DNA of 64,000 nt, taken from the NCBI RefSeq assembly GCF_900119315.1, contig NZ_LT827010.1, positions 4,001,001 through 4,065,000 of the forward strand, given 5' to 3'. Origin of the DNA: Actinoplanes sp. SE50/110. GTDB lineage: Bacteria > Actinomycetota > Actinomycetes > Mycobacteriales > Micromonosporaceae. The position numbers and the translations under genes were made by a program. A model generated the notes under the pieces. The model searched no databases, had not been told where the DNA came from, and saw only the letters and a list, made by a program, of their open reading frames with translations. This document shows, piece after piece, positions 36,313 to 43,640 of this stretch (the stretch's first letter is position 1; each line of letters opens with the position of its first letter).

Positions 36313-36807
36313 GTGATCAAGTTCGATAGATTTGACTCGGAGTTGCTTTCGGTCCTCGAAGTCTCTGGCTGGAGTACCGAACGTGATGTTGATATTGCCC
36401 ACTGGGTTGAGCAGCTTAAACTTGACGGTTTTGATGCACATGGGCTTGCGCTCGAAGTTCTTCGCAGCTTCGGCGGACTCTCGATCGCGCCCGTACGAGA
36501 GGACGGACCCAACTTTTCCAATGATGATCCTCTAAACTTCGATCCAGCTGCTGGGGGATTCGGTCAACGGTCCCTGGCTAGCGAGGTGGAGAGTATTCTG
36601 GGCGGAAATTTCTACCCCATAGGTGAATGGCTCAGCCATTCCAGCGTATTTGTTGAATCTGGTGGCATGGTTGTGGCGACTGGGATGGGCTGGATTTGGG
36701 GCTTAGGGGATACCTTCGAGGATGCGCTGCAACTAGCTGTTTGTGCTAATCGGCCGCTTAGATGTCTATACACAAGTCCAGGGTTAGAACCTTGGCCGAA
36801 GATCTGA
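36313..36807 (+). CDS. SUKH-3 family immunity protein, orphan
   Basis: A 164-residue protein with SUKH-3 superfamily features: LLSVLEVSGWSTERDVDIAH, WVEQLKLDGFDAHGLALEVL, RSFGGLSIAP, a central FDPAAGGFG, then YPIGEW and GMGWIWGLGDTFEDAL. SUKH proteins neutralise polymorphic nuclease or deaminase toxins. No toxin gene is adjacent. The DNA from about 36180 to 36900 is far more AT-rich than its surroundings, so this gene was probably acquired. Start is GTG 36313 or GTG 36304, without a clear ribosome-binding site. Confidence 0.75.
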   Translation: MIKFDRFDSELLSVLEVSGWSTERDVDIAHWVEQLKLDGFDAHGLALEVLRSFGGLSIAPVREDGPNFSNDDPLNFDPAAGGFGQRSLASEVESILGGNFYPIGEWLSHSSVFVESGGMVVATGMGWIWGLGDTFEDALQLAVCANRPLRCLYTSPGLEPWPKI

Positions 36808-36987
36808 GTTCCCCTAGTCGAGTCGGCCTGGAGCGCGGCTACGGATAAGAAGGTTAGGGGGCTCGATCCTATTCGGGCGCACTCCTTCGGTGAAGGCCTG
36901 ATCTGCGGAAACGCGGTTCGGGCCCCTCTCGTTGTTCAGTTTGTGGTGATCGCCTCGAGAGGACGTCTGATCAACGTAGTTTGGGGG

Positions 36988-37614
36988 TTATGTGGTTTGA
37001 GCCGTATCGCCGGGTTGGGGTGGTTTCGGCGGTGAGAGCAGTGCGTCCAGGGCGGTGTCGAGCGCCGCGAGGAGTTCGTCGGCGGCTTCGGGGTGGTAGA
37101 TCAGCCGGGCCGCGATGCCGTCGGAGAGGGCCACCACAGCGTCCGCGGTCCGGCGCGGATCGCCGCGCAGGGCGACGGTGCCGTCGGCGCGGCCGGCCTC
37201 GAGCCAGCGGACCAGGTCGGCGCTGACCGCCCGGTCGATCTCGCGGAGCACTTCGGCGAACGGTGGATGGCGGACGGCCATTGCGGCGAATGCTGCCCAC
37301 ACGATCGCCTCCGCCCGGCGCTCGGGGTCGAGCGGGAGCGTCGCGACGACCAGGCGGTGGAGCACCTGGCGAGGTGTGCCGGACCGGTCGACGGCCCGCA
37401 ATCGCTGCTCAGCCTTCTCGCCGGCGATGTCGAGGGCCAGCAGGAGCATCTCCTCCTTGGATCGGAAGTACTTCTGAACGGCACCGGGTGAGCGGCCCGC
37501 CCGGGCGGCCACCGTGCGGACGCTGACCTCTTCCAGTCCGTGCTCGGCCACGACGGTCAGCAGGGCGGCGCCGATCGCCCGGCGCTGCGCGTCCCGGTCC
37601 ACGACTTTCGGCAT
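36988..37614 (-). CDS. TetR-family transcriptional regulator
   Basis: A 208-residue repressor-like protein with an N-terminal HTH (LLTVVAEHGLEEVSVRTVAA, RAGRSPGAVQKYFRSKEEML) and a helical ligand domain typical of TetR_C groups. It is divergent from the DUF1707 gene, with only 42 bases between the starts and a palindrome in the gap, so it most likely represses itself and that gene. Confidence 0.85.
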   Translation of the reverse strand: MPKVVDRDAQRRAIGAALLTVVAEHGLEEVSVRTVAARAGRSPGAVQKYFRSKEEMLLLALDIAGEKAEQRLRAVDRSGTPRQVLHRLVVATLPLDPERRAEAIVWAAFAAMAVRHPPFAEVLREIDRAVSADLVRWLEAGRADGTVALRGDPRRTADAVVALSDGIAARLIYHPEAADELLAALDTALDALLSPPKPPQPGDTAQTT

Positions 37615-37621
37615 CTTCCTC

Positions 37622-37647
37622 CTTTCGGATACAGTCGTATCTTAAAG
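37622..37647. promoter_or_regulatory. palindromic operator between tetR and DUF1707 genes
   Basis: GATAC-AGTC-GTATC (37628-37641) is a perfect 5-bp-arm palindrome, and CTTT/AAAG extend the symmetry further out after two mismatched pairs. It fills most of the 42-bp divergent gap and overlaps where both promoters must lie. Confidence 0.6.
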
Positions 37648-37656
37648 GAGGTCGGG

Positions 37657-38052
37657 ATGAGCCACGACGACACGCGCGCCGCCGACAGCGACCGGGCGGC
37701 AACCATCGAGCGCCTGACCGCAGCCCTCGCCGAGGGGCGGATCGATCTGGCCGAGTTCGATCGGCGCACGGTGGTCGCCGCCGGGGCCACCACGGTCGGC
37801 GAGCTGGTTCCGCTGACCGCGGATGTGCCGGTCCCGGCCCGACAGGCGCAGGCCGAGCAGCGACGCCGTGACCGCAGCGAATGGCTGACCGAGTGGCGGT
37901 ACTGGCTGGGCGGCGCGTTGATCATGAACGCTGTCTGGGGCACGCAGTGCCTCCGTGACGGCCAGCTCCAGCGGTACTGGCCGGTCGCGCCGCTCGGTAT
38001 CTGGGCGGCCGTCCTCATCGCGGTGGCGATCTGGCCGCGCGACAGAAGCTGA
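37657..38052 (+). CDS. DUF1707 membrane protein
   Basis: A 131-residue protein. AAAGGAGG stands five bases before the ATG. Residues about 10-55 match the DUF1707 (SHOCT-like) domain: RLTAALAEGRIDLAEFDRRT and VGELVPLTADVP. Two membrane helices follow at the C-terminus (WLGGALIMNAVWGTQ, LGIWAAVLIAVAIWP). DUF1707 proteins are common in actinobacteria and of unknown role. Control by the divergent TetR protein is likely. Confidence 0.8.
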   Translation: MSHDDTRAADSDRAATIERLTAALAEGRIDLAEFDRRTVVAAGATTVGELVPLTADVPVPARQAQAEQRRRDRSEWLTEWRYWLGGALIMNAVWGTQCLRDGQLQRYWPVAPLGIWAAVLIAVAIWPRDRS

Positions 38053-38195
38053 CACGCGTGATGGCCGCGCGAGTGAACCCTGCCCCTCCACCGGTGGCGC
38101 GGGCCCCTCATGATGGGACCCATGCCAAGGATCGTCACCTGTGAGTGCTGTCGGAACGCGGCGAGGTTCGGCCCGCGGATGCCTCGGAGCCGGGG

Positions 38196-38573
38196 ATGAC
38201 ATACCGACCGGTCCAGCAAGCCCATGAACCCGTCGGCCCGTGGGTCCTCGCCATCGGCTCGATGGTCATGGCTTTGGTCGCTCCGGCTGTCGGCGCGCTG
38301 TCGGCGTGGTCGTACCTGGACGTCACACCGCACTGCCGGTCGACATGGATCTATGTGGTCGCCGTGGCCTTCCTGATCCTGATCGTGCCGTCGTTGCTGT
38401 GCCTGGGCGTGGCATCCTTCGGACTCGCCCGCTATCGGGCCGGCACCGGCTCGCTGCGAGTCGTGTCGAGGGTCGCCCTGGCGGTGACCGTCTGCCTGAC
38501 CGCTCCGGTCGTCGTGGGTGGTGGCGTGCTCGGCGCCACGATGGTCCTCTTCGCGGACGACCTGCGCTGTTGA
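38196..38573 (+). CDS. small membrane protein, DUF4190-like layout
   Basis: A 125-residue protein with three hydrophobic helices (VLAIGSMVMALVAPAVGALS, WIYVVAVAFLILIVPSLLCL, RVALAVTVCLTAPVVVGGGV). GGAG lies six bases before ATG 38196; GTG 38145 would add 17 polar residues. The layout recalls DUF4190-type proteins, but the match is not strong. A hairpin terminator follows before the convergent esterase. Confidence 0.6.
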   Translation: MTYRPVQQAHEPVGPWVLAIGSMVMALVAPAVGALSAWSYLDVTPHCRSTWIYVVAVAFLILIVPSLLCLGVASFGLARYRAGTGSLRVVSRVALAVTVCLTAPVVVGGGVLGATMVLFADDLRC

Positions 38574-38660
38574 CCGCCGCCCGCCGGCCACGCGGATGCC
38601 GGGTCGAGGACGGCCCGCGGCGGTCGGGCAGGTCCTGGCAAGAAGACCGACACCGCCCCA

Positions 38661-38695
38661 CCGGCACCCCTCCCGGCTCGGCGAAGGGGTGCCGG
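38661..38695. terminator. hairpin terminator, convergent genes
   Basis: CCGGCACCCC (38661-38670) and GGGGTGCCGG (38686-38695) form a perfect 10-bp stem around a 15-base loop, between the small membrane-protein gene (+) and the esterase gene (-). Confidence 0.6.
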
Positions 38696-38708
38696 CGGGA
38701 CCGGATCG

Positions 38709-39650
38709 TCAGAGCCGGTGGTGCTGGAAGAACTGCCACATCAGGGCGTTGGCGCTGATCTCGTGGGTGACCGTGCCGTTGCCGTTGTCGATCGGGGTGC
38801 CCGGCCAGGTGTGGCCGCCGTCCGCGATCGTGTAGAGGGTGACCTCGGCGCCGGTGCGGCAGTGGCGGTACGCGGTGCGGGTGACGTGCGGGCTCACCGC
38901 CGACTCGGTGGCCGCGCCGCGGCAGCCGTTGAGCCGGGCCCACCGCTGCTGGGCGAGGGGCACCGGGTAACCCCAGTACGGGGAGCCGCCACCGGCGTAC
39001 GGGTTGGTGGCGTCCTGCAGGCCGTGGAAGGTGATTACCGGGACCGGGCGGGACGGCTCACACGACGCCGGGTCCGGCCGGGTGCTGTCCTGCGGGTCCG
39101 GGCGGCCGGCGCGCAGGCCGGCGACCGGGGCGATCGCGGCCAGCCGGTCGGCGCGCCGGCAGGCGTACGCGGACAGCATCCGGCCGCCGCCGGAGTAGCC
39201 GGTGCCGTACACCCGGGCCGGGTCGCCGCAGAGCGCGCGCACCGCCGTGGTGATCACCCGGTCGAGGAAGCCGACGTCGTCCCGGGCCCCGGGCGGCGGG
39301 CTGCCGACCCCGGGTACGTTCCAGGAGAAGCCGTCCCCGGCAGGGATCGCCGCGGTGGGTGCCACGACCAGGTAGCCGCCCGCGTCGGCGGCCGCCGCCA
39401 TGTCGCTGTAGTGCAGCTGGTCGCCGCCGGTGCTCTGCGAGCCGTGCAGGTTGAGGACGATCGGCCGGCGGGTGGCCGGCCGGTCCCCGGCGGGGACGTA
39501 CACGGTGACCGGATACTCCCGGCCGCCGTAGCCGACCGTCATGGTCTGCCCGCCCGGCCGGGGGCAGGTACCCGGGCCGGCGGCGGCCGGCGCGGCGGTC
39601 GTCAGGGCCAGGGACAGGGCGGTCACCGCGTACACCGTCAATCGTCTCAA
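38709..39650 (-). CDS. secreted PHB-depolymerase/feruloyl-esterase-like esterase
   Basis: A 313-residue exported esterase of the LpqC/poly(3-hydroxybutyrate) depolymerase group. The TTG at 39650 overlaps the mannanase stop (TTGA) and opens a signal peptide (RRLTVYAVTALSLALTTAAP, cut after AAA). Motifs: PIVLNLHGSQSTGGDQL, nucleophile YGTGYSGGGRM, FHGLQDATNPY, and the late His in DGGHTWPG. It is in an operon behind the GH26 mannanase, so it probably removes acetyl or feruloyl groups from mannan or other hemicellulose. Confidence 0.8.
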   Translation of the reverse strand: MRRLTVYAVTALSLALTTAAPAAAGPGTCPRPGGQTMTVGYGGREYPVTVYVPAGDRPATRRPIVLNLHGSQSTGGDQLHYSDMAAAADAGGYLVVAPTAAIPAGDGFSWNVPGVGSPPPGARDDVGFLDRVITTAVRALCGDPARVYGTGYSGGGRMLSAYACRRADRLAAIAPVAGLRAGRPDPQDSTRPDPASCEPSRPVPVITFHGLQDATNPYAGGGSPYWGYPVPLAQQRWARLNGCRGAATESAVSPHVTRTAYRHCRTGAEVTLYTIADGGHTWPGTPIDNGNGTVTHEISANALMWQFFQHHRL

Positions 39651-40657
39651 GAGATTTTGACCTCGCCCTGGTTGAGCACGCGCGGCAGGAAGTAGGAGGT
39701 CTGGATCTCGGCGTTGGTGTTGTTGCCGCGCAGCTGCTCGGACCAGATCATGAAGTAGGTCCACTTCGGCTGGCTGTCGAGCAGCGCGGCGGTGGGCACC
39801 TTGCCCATCTCGGCGATCGCGATCGGTTTGCCGGCCGCGATCGACTGGATCTGCGAGTAGTCCGCCGCCGACGGGTAGTTCTTGTACCAGGCGTCGAGGG
39901 TGACGACGTCGACGTACGAGCTGCCGGGGTAGAAGCCGGCCCACCCGCCGGCCGGGTTGTCCTGCACGTTCCAGACCCAGATCAGGTTGTCCAGGCCCTG
40001 GCTGTCGAAGTACTGCCGCATCTGCTGGTAGAGCTTGAGGCTGCCGTTGGCGCCGGAGCGGTGGCCCCACCAGTTCCACGACTCGTTCATCTCGTGGAAC
40101 GGCCGCCAGAGCACCGGCACGCCGGCGTCCTTGAGCTGCTTGAGGTAGGGGACGACGGCGGCCATCCGGCTGCGCCAGGTGTTGTACAGCGTGGTGCCGG
40201 GCGTGACGATCTGCTGGAACTGGGCGTCGGTGATGCCGGTCTTGACACCGCCGTCGAAGTTGCAGGTCGCGCCGACCGTGGGGGAGCAGGCGTGCCAGGT
40301 GAGCGCGACCAGCGAGCCGTTGGCCCACTCGGTCTTCGCCTGGTTGATCACGCTCTGCCGGTTGGCGATGTCGGTGGCGGTGAACATCATGTCGCCGCCC
40401 CACAGGCCCGGCCACTGGCCGGTGACGTCGTGGACCTGCTGGGTGTACTGGCCGGGCAGGTTGGCCGGCTCCTTGTTGTGTTGACCGGAGACGATCGAGG
40501 TGCCGGTGATCGACTTCAGGTAGTTGATCACGGCGGACTTCGGGGTGGCGGCGAACGCCGAGGCGTCGGGGGCGTTGTGGATCATCAGGGCGGCGGCGAG
40601 GGCCAGCACGGAGCCGACCGCCCAGACGGGACGGGGGATGGTCATGGCGCTGAGCAT
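39647..40657 (-). CDS. secreted GH26 endo-beta-mannanase
   Basis: A 336-residue exported glycoside hydrolase family 26 enzyme that cleaves beta-1,4-mannan. After a signal peptide (to about residue 35, SAFA) come the GH26 marks: VALTWHACSP, VLWRPFHEMNESWNWWG with the acid/base Glu near 188, and IAIAEMG with the nucleophile Glu near 283. There is no carbohydrate-binding module. It lies 48 bp after the headless LacI gene; the gap contains a perfect AT-rich palindrome, so separate control from the regulator gene is likely. The ATG at 40657 or the one at 40645 may be the start. Confidence 0.88.
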   Translation of the reverse strand: MLSAMTIPRPVWAVGSVLALAAALMIHNAPDASAFAATPKSAVINYLKSITGTSIVSGQHNKEPANLPGQYTQQVHDVTGQWPGLWGGDMMFTATDIANRQSVINQAKTEWANGSLVALTWHACSPTVGATCNFDGGVKTGITDAQFQQIVTPGTTLYNTWRSRMAAVVPYLKQLKDAGVPVLWRPFHEMNESWNWWGHRSGANGSLKLYQQMRQYFDSQGLDNLIWVWNVQDNPAGGWAGFYPGSSYVDVVTLDAWYKNYPSAADYSQIQSIAAGKPIAIAEMGKVPTAALLDSQPKWTYFMIWSEQLRGNNTNAEIQTSYFLPRVLNQGEVKIS

Positions 40658-40689
40658 GCGACCGCTGTTGCGGGCATGTCAACCTTAGA

Positions 40690-40704
40690 TTAATAATTTA
40701 TTAA
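40690..40704. promoter_or_regulatory. AT-rich palindrome before the mannanase operon
   Basis: TTAATAA-T-TTATTAA is perfectly symmetric about one central base and stands out sharply in this GC-rich DNA. It lies between the LacI-type stop (40706) and the mannanase start (40657), 33 bases upstream of the latter. ROK-family repressors such as NagC, Mlc and XylR use AT-rich palindromes, and a ROK gene is 0.9 kb away; the assignment is inference. Confidence 0.55.
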
Positions 40705-40705
40705 G

Positions 40706-41533
40706 TCAGTTGGTGCTCTCCCGAACCACCATGTGCGCCAGCGGCGCCTGGTAGACCGCAGGAGGTTTCCCGGCCATCGCATCCAGCATCGCCCGCGCGG
40801 CGATCTCCCCGACCCGCACCACGTCATGGCTCATCGCCGACAGCGCCGGCGTCGCCAGCTGGCACAACGCCGAATCGTCCCAGGCCACCACCGACATGTC
40901 GGCCGGCACGGCGATCTCCCGCTCGCGTAGCGTGTCCAGGGCGGCCAGGGCCATCAGGTCGTTGTCGCAGACGATCGCGGTGGCCCGGGCGTCGAGCAGG
41001 GCGGCGGTGGCGGCGCGGCCCGACTCGTACGAGTAGTCGCCCTCGGCCGGCACCACCGTCACGCCGAGCTCGGCGGCCTCGGCCTGCGCGCCCTCCCGCC
41101 GCAGCTGGCTGTGCGCGAACGACAGGGGACCGCTGACGTGCCCGATCGTCGCGTGCCCGCCGTCGACCAGGAACCGGATCGCCTCCCGTGCGTACCCGGC
41201 GTCGTCCGTCCACACCGTCGGCATCCCCGACGCGGTCGACGGCGCGCCCAGCACCACCGCGGGCAACCCCAGCTCCCGCACCAGGGTGACCCGCTCGTCG
41301 TCGGGCTGCAGGTCGACCAGGATCACCCCGGCGACCCGCTGCCCGGCGGCCCACCGCTGATACGTCGCGTTCTCCGCCGCCCGGTCGGTGACCACCTTGA
41401 CCAGCACCGAGACCCCGTCCGGGGTGAGCACCCGCTCAAGGCCCTCGATGAACTCGTGGTAATACGGCTCCTCGCCGAGCACCCGTGAGGCCCGCGCCAG
41501 AACGAGCCCGACCCGCCGCTGCGACTGTGCCAC
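40706..41533 (-). CDS. LacI/GalR-type effector domain without HTH (paralogue)
   Basis: A 275-residue protein closely similar to that at 7985-8878, sharing RVGLVLARASRVLGEEPYYH at the start, plus HVSGPLSFAHSQLRR and VVAWDDSALCQLATPALSAM. The GTG at 41533 is fixed by GGAGGA four bases upstream, leaving only nine residues before the effector domain. The next gene upstream is divergent and 79 bp away, so a DNA-binding head cannot be hidden there. It precedes the mannanase-esterase operon. Possible roles: a sugar sensor acting on the divergent ROK protein, or a cytosolic sugar-binding protein. Confidence 0.85.
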   Translation of the reverse strand: MAQSQRRVGLVLARASRVLGEEPYYHEFIEGLERVLTPDGVSVLVKVVTDRAAENATYQRWAAGQRVAGVILVDLQPDDERVTLVRELGLPAVVLGAPSTASGMPTVWTDDAGYAREAIRFLVDGGHATIGHVSGPLSFAHSQLRREGAQAEAAELGVTVVPAEGDYSYESGRAATAALLDARATAIVCDNDLMALAALDTLREREIAVPADMSVVAWDDSALCQLATPALSAMSHDVVRVGEIAARAMLDAMAGKPPAVYQAPLAHMVVRESTN

Positions 41534-41541
41534 CGATTCCT

Positions 41542-41611
41542 CCGTACCCTCCGACCCGACAGGTACGGTATCGCCTGACACTGCGGCAGCTCGAACATGG
41601 AGGTCAGGCGA
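41542..41611. promoter_or_regulatory. two inverted repeats between LacI-type and ROK genes
   Basis: CCGTACC (41542-41548) and GGTACGG (41562-41568) are perfect 7-bp arms around 13 bases. TCGCCTGAC (41571-41579) and GTCAGGCGA (41603-41611) are perfect 9-bp arms around 23 bases; the second pair encloses the ROK ribosome-binding site and ends one base before its ATG. They are good candidates for operator sites of the ROK repressor. Confidence 0.6.
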
Positions 41612-41612
41612 C

Positions 41613-42791
41613 ATGGCGCGTCGGGAAACGCCGGCGGCGGGGCCGGGCAGCCGCGCCCTGATCGTGGACGTGGTCCGCTCGGCGGTCTCGATCAGCCGGG
41701 TGGAGCTCGCCGAACGCACCGGCCTCACCCAGCCGTCGATCTCCAACATCGTCCGCGACCTGATCGCCGACGGGGTGATCCACGAGACGGGATCAGAGGA
41801 CTCGGTACGCGGCAAACCCCGCAAACTGCTCGCCATCACCCCCGCCACGCGGTTCGGGATCGGCTTCCAGCTCGGCCCCGACACGGTCACCTGCGTGGCC
41901 ATCGACCTGACCGGCGGCGTCGTCGGCCGTGAGGTGGTCCCGCTCGACGACACCGGGCTGGCCGACCAGCTCGCCGCACGCTTCGACGACTTCATCGTGG
42001 ACCTCGACCTGCCCCGCGACCGGATCGAGGGCCTGGCCGTCGTCGCGGCCGCCGCCCCGCCCAGCCACCGGGACAACCCTCCGGAGTGGGCCGCCGCCCG
42101 TCGCGCCCTCGCCGCCCGGCTCGGCATCCCGGTGCTGGTGGAGAACGATGCGGCCGCCGCCGCCCTGGGCGAGTTCTGGACCCGGCGGGTGTCCCGGGAG
42201 CAGGCGTTCGGCAGTGTCTACCTGTCCGCCGGGGTCGGTGCCGGGCTGGTTTTCGGCGGCGCGCTGTTCCGCGGGACCAGCTTCGACGCGGGCGAGCTCG
42301 GGCACCTGTCCATCGCCTACGACGGGCGGCCGTGCCCGTGCGGCAACCGCGGTTGCGTCGAACGCTACGCCTCGATGGCCGCCACCGTCGAGGCCGCCCG
42401 CGACGCCGGCCTCGCCGTCGACCAGAAGAGCATGTTCAGCGCGTACGACGCGATCGCGCACGCCGCGGTCAGCGGCGACCCGGACGCGTTCGCCGTGGTC
42501 GACCGGGCGGCCGGCTACCTGAGCGTCGCGGTCACCTCGATGGCCAACCTGCTCGACCTGGGCCGGATCGTGCTGACCGGCCCGGGGATGGCGATCGCCG
42601 GCTCGATCTACGCCCGCCGCCTGCGCAGCCACCTGGCGGCGACCGCGCACGCCCGCTACCGCCACGACGTCGTCGTGGAACTCTCCGCCCAGCCGCGCGA
42701 CGCCGCCGGCATCGGCGCTGCCGCCCTGGTCGTGCAGGCGTCTATCGCCCCCGGTCACACCGCGGGCCCGGCCGGCCCCGACGGGCCCTGA
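41613..42791 (+). CDS. ROK-family transcriptional regulator
   Basis: A 392-residue DNA-binding ROK protein. GGAGGT lies eight bases before the ATG. A winged helix occupies about 15-75 (VSISRVELAERTGLTQPSIS), followed by the two-lobe sugar-kinase fold: VENDAAAAALGEFW, GAGLVFGGALFRG and the zinc motif CPCGNRGCVERYAS near 240-253. Regulators of this kind bind sugars or sugar phosphates and repress sugar-use genes. It is divergent from the headless LacI paralogue and the mannanase operon. A truncated copy of its 3' half sits beside the other LacI paralogue at 8875-9429. Confidence 0.88.
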   Translation: MARRETPAAGPGSRALIVDVVRSAVSISRVELAERTGLTQPSISNIVRDLIADGVIHETGSEDSVRGKPRKLLAITPATRFGIGFQLGPDTVTCVAIDLTGGVVGREVVPLDDTGLADQLAARFDDFIVDLDLPRDRIEGLAVVAAAAPPSHRDNPPEWAAARRALAARLGIPVLVENDAAAAALGEFWTRRVSREQAFGSVYLSAGVGAGLVFGGALFRGTSFDAGELGHLSIAYDGRPCPCGNRGCVERYASMAATVEAARDAGLAVDQKSMFSAYDAIAHAAVSGDPDAFAVVDRAAGYLSVAVTSMANLLDLGRIVLTGPGMAIAGSIYARRLRSHLAATAHARYRHDVVVELSAQPRDAAGIGAAALVVQASIAPGHTAGPAGPDGP

Positions 42792-42857
42792 CCGCTGCCC
42801 GGCGGGCGGTCTGGTGCGGACGTCGCTGGTGGGGGCGGGTGCGACTATGGTTGCGGG

Positions 42858-43640
42858 GTGGAGCGCGCCGGGCACGAGTGTTGGTCGTACGACGATCAGC
42901 GGGTGATCGACGCGTACGCGCGGGAGGTGATCCTCGCCGGGATCGCCGGCGGCGAACGGGTCTGGTACGTCCCGGGCCGGGAGTCCGAGCTGACCGCGCA
43001 GGCGCTGCCGGGCGGTGACGCGGTCCGGGTGGTGCACTTCGGCGATGCGTATTCGGGCCAGGCCGTCCTCGATCCGGTCGCCCAGGTGGGCGCCTACGCG
43101 GCGGCGACCGAGGAGGCGCTGGCCGACGGGTTCACCGGGCTGTGCGTGGTCGCCGACGTCACCGAGCTGGTCCGCGGCGACGAGCAGCGCGACGCCTTCG
43201 CCCGCTATGAATACCTGATCGGGCGCTACATGCGGACCGACGCGATGCGGGCGGTGTGCGCCTACGACCGGCGGGTGCTGGGCGCCGCGGCGGTCGCCGA
43301 GATCGCCTGCCTGCACGAGTCGAGCACCGGGGCGGGCGTGCCGTTCCAGCTGCATCCGGCGCTGTCCCGCGCGGAGGCGGTGCTCGACGGGGAGCTCGAC
43401 CCGGCCGGCGAGGAGCTGTTCGCCACCGCGCTGCGACGCACCGACCTGGCGCCGGCCGGTGGGGAGATCGTGGTGGACGCCGCCGGGCTGCGGTTCATCG
43501 ACCATCGGGCGCTGCTGGTGCTGCAGCGCTACGCCGAGTCGCGCGGGCTGACCGCGGTGCTGCGCACCCGGTTCGAGGCCGCGGCGCGGCTGGCCGAGCT
43601 GATCGGCCTCACCCACGTGCGCGTGGAGCCGGCCGCATGA
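42858..43640 (+). CDS. MEDS-STAS protein, anti-sigma antagonist-like
   Basis: A 260-residue protein. Residues about 1-155 form a MEDS (DcmR-type sensory) domain (AREVILAGIAGGERVWYVPG, FTGLCVVADVTELV, RAVCAYDRRVLG); about 165-258 form a STAS domain (GGEIVVDAAGLRFIDHRALL). STAS proteins act as anti-anti-sigma factors when unphosphorylated; here the phospho-acceptor position reads FIDHRAL rather than FIDSSGL, so the usual Ser is missing. It overlaps the next gene, a MEDS-kinase, by four bases. Confidence 0.8.
   Translation: MERAGHECWSYDDQRVIDAYAREVILAGIAGGERVWYVPGRESELTAQALPGGDAVRVVHFGDAYSGQAVLDPVAQVGAYAAATEEALADGFTGLCVVADVTELVRGDEQRDAFARYEYLIGRYMRTDAMRAVCAYDRRVLGAAAVAEIACLHESSTGAGVPFQLHPALSRAEAVLDGELDPAGEELFATALRRTDLAPAGGEIVVDAAGLRFIDHRALLVLQRYAESRGLTAVLRTRFEAAARLAELIGLTHVRVEPAA

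Noticed and set aside
36830..36895. tRNA-like 3' end or attachment site near the SUKH-3 island
   Set aside because: GGCTCGATCC followed by TCGGGCGCA resembles a T-loop and acceptor end, but no cloverleaf can be built with the upstream sequence and no matching copy was seen at the other edge.
38709..42791. A second biosynthetic cluster
   Set aside because: Mannanase, esterase and two regulators form an ordinary glycan-use locus; no synthase or tailoring enzymes are present.
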